DNA from: Chrysomallon squamiferum
Lineage: Eukaryota > Mollusca > Gastropoda > Neomphalida > Peltospiridae
DNA length: 11,000 nucleotides
Assembly: GCA_012295275.1 (NCBI GenBank)
Contig: CM022673.1
Coordinates: 10,297,288-10,308,287, forward strand
Direction: 5' to 3'
Each line of letters opens with the position of its first letter. Positions within the stretch are counted from its first letter, which is position 1. The position numbers were made by a program, and so were the translations under genes. Below are positions 8,253-11,000 of the stretch, in pieces. A model generated the notes under the pieces. That model ran no database searches. It worked only from the letters and a program-made list of their open reading frames with translations, and was not told the DNA's origin.

Positions 8253-8760
8253 CCATAACCTCTGCAACAGACATTAGAAGGAAACAAAGGCAATACACGG
8301 CCGACAAAGGAAACACATAACGGATAACGTCTCTTACAACTTCCAAAACAACAGGACAAAACATGACAATACATCTTCATATTTCACCATGAGAAGGAAC
8401 ATTATTACGTTTCGTTATTTGAACTTCCTTATATTTGGAGTTTAGGAGGAAAATAATGTAGCATTGTTGGTTGTTACGAATTAGACCCAAAAAAAAAAAA
8501 ATGAAAACACCTCCGTGCACTTTATTTATTGGTGGTTAATAGACATTTAGCATCTGGTTTTTGTTTGAAAGATTACACGAGAGAGGAGCTATGCATTGGT
8601 TAGCATATTGGCTAATTTTATCTAACAGCAAGACAGGAATATTTATGTTCACCATCCCAGAGGCAGTAAAAAAAAAAAAAAATGATAATGAAGATGCACG
8701 ACGAGTGATAGAGAGATAAAAAGCATAGAAAGCAAAAAGTGAAAAAGAATCAGAGACGTA

Positions 8761-8763
<3 letters not shown>
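8253..8763. other. Non-coding stretch with A runs
   Basis: Unique sequence with A runs at about 8490-8501 and 8669-8682. A 75-codon minus-strand frame (8536-8763) contains a Phe run from poly(A) and is not supported. Confidence 0.5.

Positions 8764-8764
<1 letters not shown>

Positions 8765-8836
<72 letters not shown>
8765..8836. repeat. (GA)36 microsatellite
   Basis: A perfect GA tract, flanked on the right by further purine-rich DNA (CAGAAAGAGGGAGAAGAGAAA). It has the same strand orientation as the two GA arrays at 531-626 and 5033-5112, but without a GT partner. Confidence 0.97.
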
Positions 8837-8840
<4 letters not shown>

Positions 8841-8869
8841 AAGAGGGAGAAGAGAAAGGTCTGTTTTCT

Positions 8870-9438
8870 ATCCTTGTACTTTTTAACTATCTGACATTAT
8901 TTGTCATGGACGACGGTCTGTTTTACTTTCATTTCGTACAATAACGTACTATTATCTCAACAACCACACTCACATAAAAGTACAGCTTGGAATAGAAAAG
9001 AAGATACGTAATCTGGGCATGTCACTTTTTTTTTTTTCCCTCTCTGGTCTCGATAACCTAACAGCCTCTGTGCAAATAAGAATTAAGTATGAACGAGACT
9101 GGCAGTGTTTTAACTTCCCATATCGTGAAACAAGTATCTAAAATAAACACAAACAGATTGTATTTCAAAGAAGGTTGAAGCTGTGCATGGTATTTTAAAG
9201 AAGATTAATGTTTAACATACATGACGCGGAACGATTATAAATCTGTAATATAAATGCACAAGGAAAGTGTCTACAGACCGAAATACGTCATTCAACAACC
9301 TTTCTTTGTGCTATTTGGATAATAAAACATATTTTTCAGTGTAAAGAGGTTTCTGTTACATATGAATGGTGCAAAACGGTTGTTTATTGTTTATTTTCTA
9401 TTTATTTGTTTTTCTGTTTCTTTAACTATTTTATTACG
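8870..9438. other. Unique AT-rich non-coding stretch
   Basis: No credible gene, repeat array or RNA gene. A T run lies at about 9026-9037. Stops are dense in all frames. Confidence 0.5.
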
Positions 9439-9580
9439 TTTTTTTTTTTTTTTTTTTTGTTGCTGTTTGTTTGAAACACAACATTCCGCACAAAATACAA
9501 CAAATTATTTGTGTGGGATGTTGTTTTGTGTGTGTGTGTGTTCTTTCGTTGTTGTTTTTATTGTTTGTTTTTTCTACGTT
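9439..9580. repeat. T20 run and T/G-rich simple sequence
   Basis: A pure T20 run (9439-9458) is followed by TTG and TG tracts (9459-9473, 9525-9580). The 76-codon plus frame through it (9362-9592) is Phe/Cys/Val-rich because of base composition. It mimics membrane segments but has no supporting motif. Confidence 0.85.
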
Positions 9581-9693
9581 TTCCTCAAATAAATCATAAA
9601 AGCATAATACTTATTTCTGTTCATTAATAAGCTTTACGCACTGAAAAAAAACAACAACAAAAAAACGTCGTTTTTATATTTATTTTTATGCAG

Positions 9694-9783
9694 GCTTTGT
9701 TGCTGAGCCGTTCCCGGGTCGCGAACTCGCTATTTTTCACTTTCAAACACGAAAAAAAACCAGGAATGATGAACCCAGAATAA
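9694..9783 (+). other. Possible small terminal exon, unrecognised
   Basis: TTTATTTTTATGCAG ends with AG at 9692-9693, an acceptor-like site. From 9694 a frame runs for 29 residues to TAA at 9781-9783, starting ALLLSRSRVANSLFFTFKHE. The first 40 bases are strikingly GC- and CpG-rich for this window. No family is recognised and no upstream exon is visible, so this may be chance. Confidence 0.15.
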
Positions 9784-9929
9784 ACATCCATTCTTCAACA
9801 TCCAATATTTACAGGCAACGCCCTCGGCAAGCCAAGACTGTTTAAGCGAAATTTCCTGATTTCCTTTTACCTGTGCATGTTTGGTGATTTTTTTTCAGTC
9901 AGGCATGAAATTAACTCGCTGAAAGAGCA

Positions 9930-10112
9930 TCATTAATTATCATATCGCGTGTTGCGGCGTCTACGCGATTTGCACGTGCATAATTGCATATCGTGATTTT
10001 ACAAGATTCGTAAACAAAGCGTAAATCTTGTATTCTGTTGTTTTTGTAATATTAATTAAGGTTCAAGCACGAAATGTGTGGGCCTGTCCTTCAATTTCTC
10101 CTTTATCGTGCT
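9930..10112. promoter_or_regulatory. Cluster of inverted repeats and binding-site-like motifs
   Basis: In order: a 7-bp inverted repeat ATCGCGT (9944-9950) with ACGCGAT (9963-9969); a perfect palindrome TGCACGTGCA (9971-9980) holding an E-box CACGTG; the word CATATCG twice (9941-9947, 9987-9993); a 9-bp inverted repeat TACAAGATT (10000-10008) with AATCTTGTA (10024-10032) whose 15-base loop contains GTAAACA, the forkhead core; ATTAATTA-type homeobox-like words (near 9932 and 10052); and AGCACGA (10066-10072) facing TCGTGCT (10106-10112). The density suggests a cis-regulatory module, but no function can be proved from sequence alone. Confidence 0.3.
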
Positions 10113-10117
10113 GAGTG

Positions 10118-10198
10118 TTAAAAAACAAACAAGCAACAACAAACAAACGTCAACAACAACAACAACCTCAATGTTGGAGTTTTGTTGTTGTTGTTTTG
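10118..10198. repeat. (AAC)n facing (GTT)n, hairpin-forming
   Basis: AAC/AAAC units (10118-10166) are followed by a GTT run (10182-10195). The segment 10152-10165 is perfectly complementary to 10182-10195 (14 bp). Inside the loop, CTC (10167-10169) can pair with GAG (10177-10179). It is a microsatellite with an inverted copy of itself. Confidence 0.85.
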
Positions 10199-10320
10199 AG
10201 ATGACTGACTTAAGGTTAATGTATTAGAGAGAAAAACTGAATACAATACATCAGTTCTAATAAGGAAAGTACCAGGATACGAAACTGGTGCCTGCCATCT
10301 TTAAGGCTGAAAGCTTAACC

Positions 10321-10668
10321 AGTTTGGTCATGTTAGACTCGGTTAGGTCATGTTAGACTCGGTTAGGTCATGTTAGACGCTGTTAGGTCATGTTAGACTC
10401 AGTTAGGTCTTGTTAGACTCAGTTACGCCATGTTACACGCGGTTAGGTCATGTTAGACTCAGTTACGTCATGTTAGACTCCGTTAGGTCATGTTAGACTC
10501 AGGTCGTGTTAGACTCTGTTACGTCATGTTAGACGCGGTTAAGTCACGTTGGACTCAGGTCATGTTAGACTCAGGTCATGTTAGACTCTGTTAGGTCATG
10601 TTAGACCCAGTTAGGTCATGTTAGACTCAGTTAGGTCATGTTAGTCTCACTTAGGTCATGTTAGACTA
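10321..10668 (+). repeat. 18-copy minisatellite with AGGTCA in each unit
   Basis: The consensus is NGTTAGGTCATGTTAGACTC (20 bp). I count 18 contiguous units: fifteen of 20 bp and three of 16 bp (10501-10516, 10557-10572, 10573-10588) that lack the leading NGTT. Eleven units carry AGGTCA exactly; the others carry one- or two-base variants (TGGTCA, AGGTCT, ACGCCA, ACGTCA twice, AGGTCG, AAGTCA). Each unit divides into two 10-bp halves that begin GTTAG. Stops in every frame (TAG forward; TAA and TGA reverse) exclude coding. There are no spacers, so it is not CRISPR. Function is unknown; see findings. Confidence 0.97.
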
Positions 10669-10689
10669 AAAGATAACGAGTGATCACTA

Positions 10690-11000
10690 GTTACGATGTT
10701 ATTATATCTTCACGTATTTCTCTTTTTCTTTGACTCTTTCTCACAAATTTATGACTACTTAACTTTTCTATCCTACGTTTTTCTTAATCTGCTCTCTGTG
10801 TCTATCCATCTATTTTTTTTTTTTTTTTTTTTTTGTATCTGTCTCATCTCTCTAATATTGTTTCTTTCTGTGTATCAACCCATTTCCCTAGCTATCTCTT
10901 TATAGAATGTGCGTGCGTGTGCGTGTCTCATTATATTACTTTCTTTTTCTCCTTCACACTGTTTTCTTTTTTTAATTTACTCTTTATTCTTTCACTTTCA
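10690..11000. other. T/C-rich tail with T22 run
   Basis: The plus strand is strongly pyrimidine-biased, with TTTCTTTCTC and CTCTCTGTCTAT words, a pure T22 run (10813-10834) and a short GTGCGTGC run (10909-10926). A 69-codon Phe/Leu/Ser-rich frame (10696-10905) follows from that bias and is not credible. Confidence 0.7.

Noticed and set aside
9700-9735. tRNA-like B box of a SINE (CCCGGGTCGCGAACTC)
   Set aside because: It needs mismatches or an indel to fit GGTTCGANNCC, no A box stands at the right distance, and there is no A-rich or repeat tail.
10321-10668. CRISPR array
   Set aside because: Units are directly contiguous with no unique spacers, and the context is eukaryotic.
10321-10668. Interstitial telomere repeat, because TTAGG recurs
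   Set aside because: TTAGG recurs only once per 20 bp within a longer fixed unit; there are no consecutive TTAGGG or TTAGG copies.

Overview
This window looks like non-coding nuclear DNA from an animal: AT-rich, full of microsatellites, with no compact genes, operons, rRNA or tRNA. Long (GT)n/(GA)n tracts, (AAC)n/(TTG)n tracts, poly(A)/poly(T) runs and small minisatellites suit an invertebrate genome. A mollusc is a reasonable guess, but nothing in the sequence names the taxon. No open reading frame encodes a protein family I recognise. The long frames over repeats (Ser-Leu, Arg-Glu, Thr-His or Val runs) are artefacts of dinucleotide and trinucleotide repeats.

Layout: 1-443 plain AT-rich DNA; 444-626 compound GT/AT/AG microsatellite; 828-1093 a less AT-rich island with short frames on both strands; 1681-1793 (TTG)n; 1847-1910 a four-copy 16-bp minisatellite; 2239-2300 (GT)15; 2690-2990 a degenerate ATATC/ATATT tract; 3105-3450 ACAT/GTAT repeats enclosing a 45/42-bp tandem duplication; 3905-4100 a diverged duplication with a 101-bp offset; 4105-4124 (CA)10; 4244-4269 T26; 4558-4875 an island with overlapping opposed frames; 4980-5112 a second GT/GA compound microsatellite; 5238-5519 a frame preceded by a good 3' splice-site-like sequence; 6131-6235 (AAT)n and (TA)n; 6540-6643 a purine tract; 6725-6920 a degenerate TAGTG/TATAA tract; 7056-7170 GAT/GGT repeats; 7170-7740 a less AT-rich island; 8205-8252 (AAC)n; 8765-8836 (GA)36; 9439-9458 T20; 9694-9783 a 30-codon frame after an acceptor-like site; 9930-10112 a cluster of inverted repeats and motif-like sites; 10100-10200 (AAC)n with a hairpin; 10321-10668 an 18-copy minisatellite; 10690-11000 a T/C-rich tail.

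The most distinctive object is the 10321-10668 minisatellite. Each 20-bp unit contains the hexamer AGGTCA, the core half-site of nuclear hormone receptors, and the unit is itself built from two 10-bp halves that both begin GTTAG. It could be a natural array of receptor half-sites on a 10-bp helical phase, or simply a neutral minisatellite. The next most interesting region is 9930-10032, where nested palindromes carry an E-box and a forkhead-type motif. The window is probably intergenic or intronic; I see no secure gene and therefore no set of genes working together.
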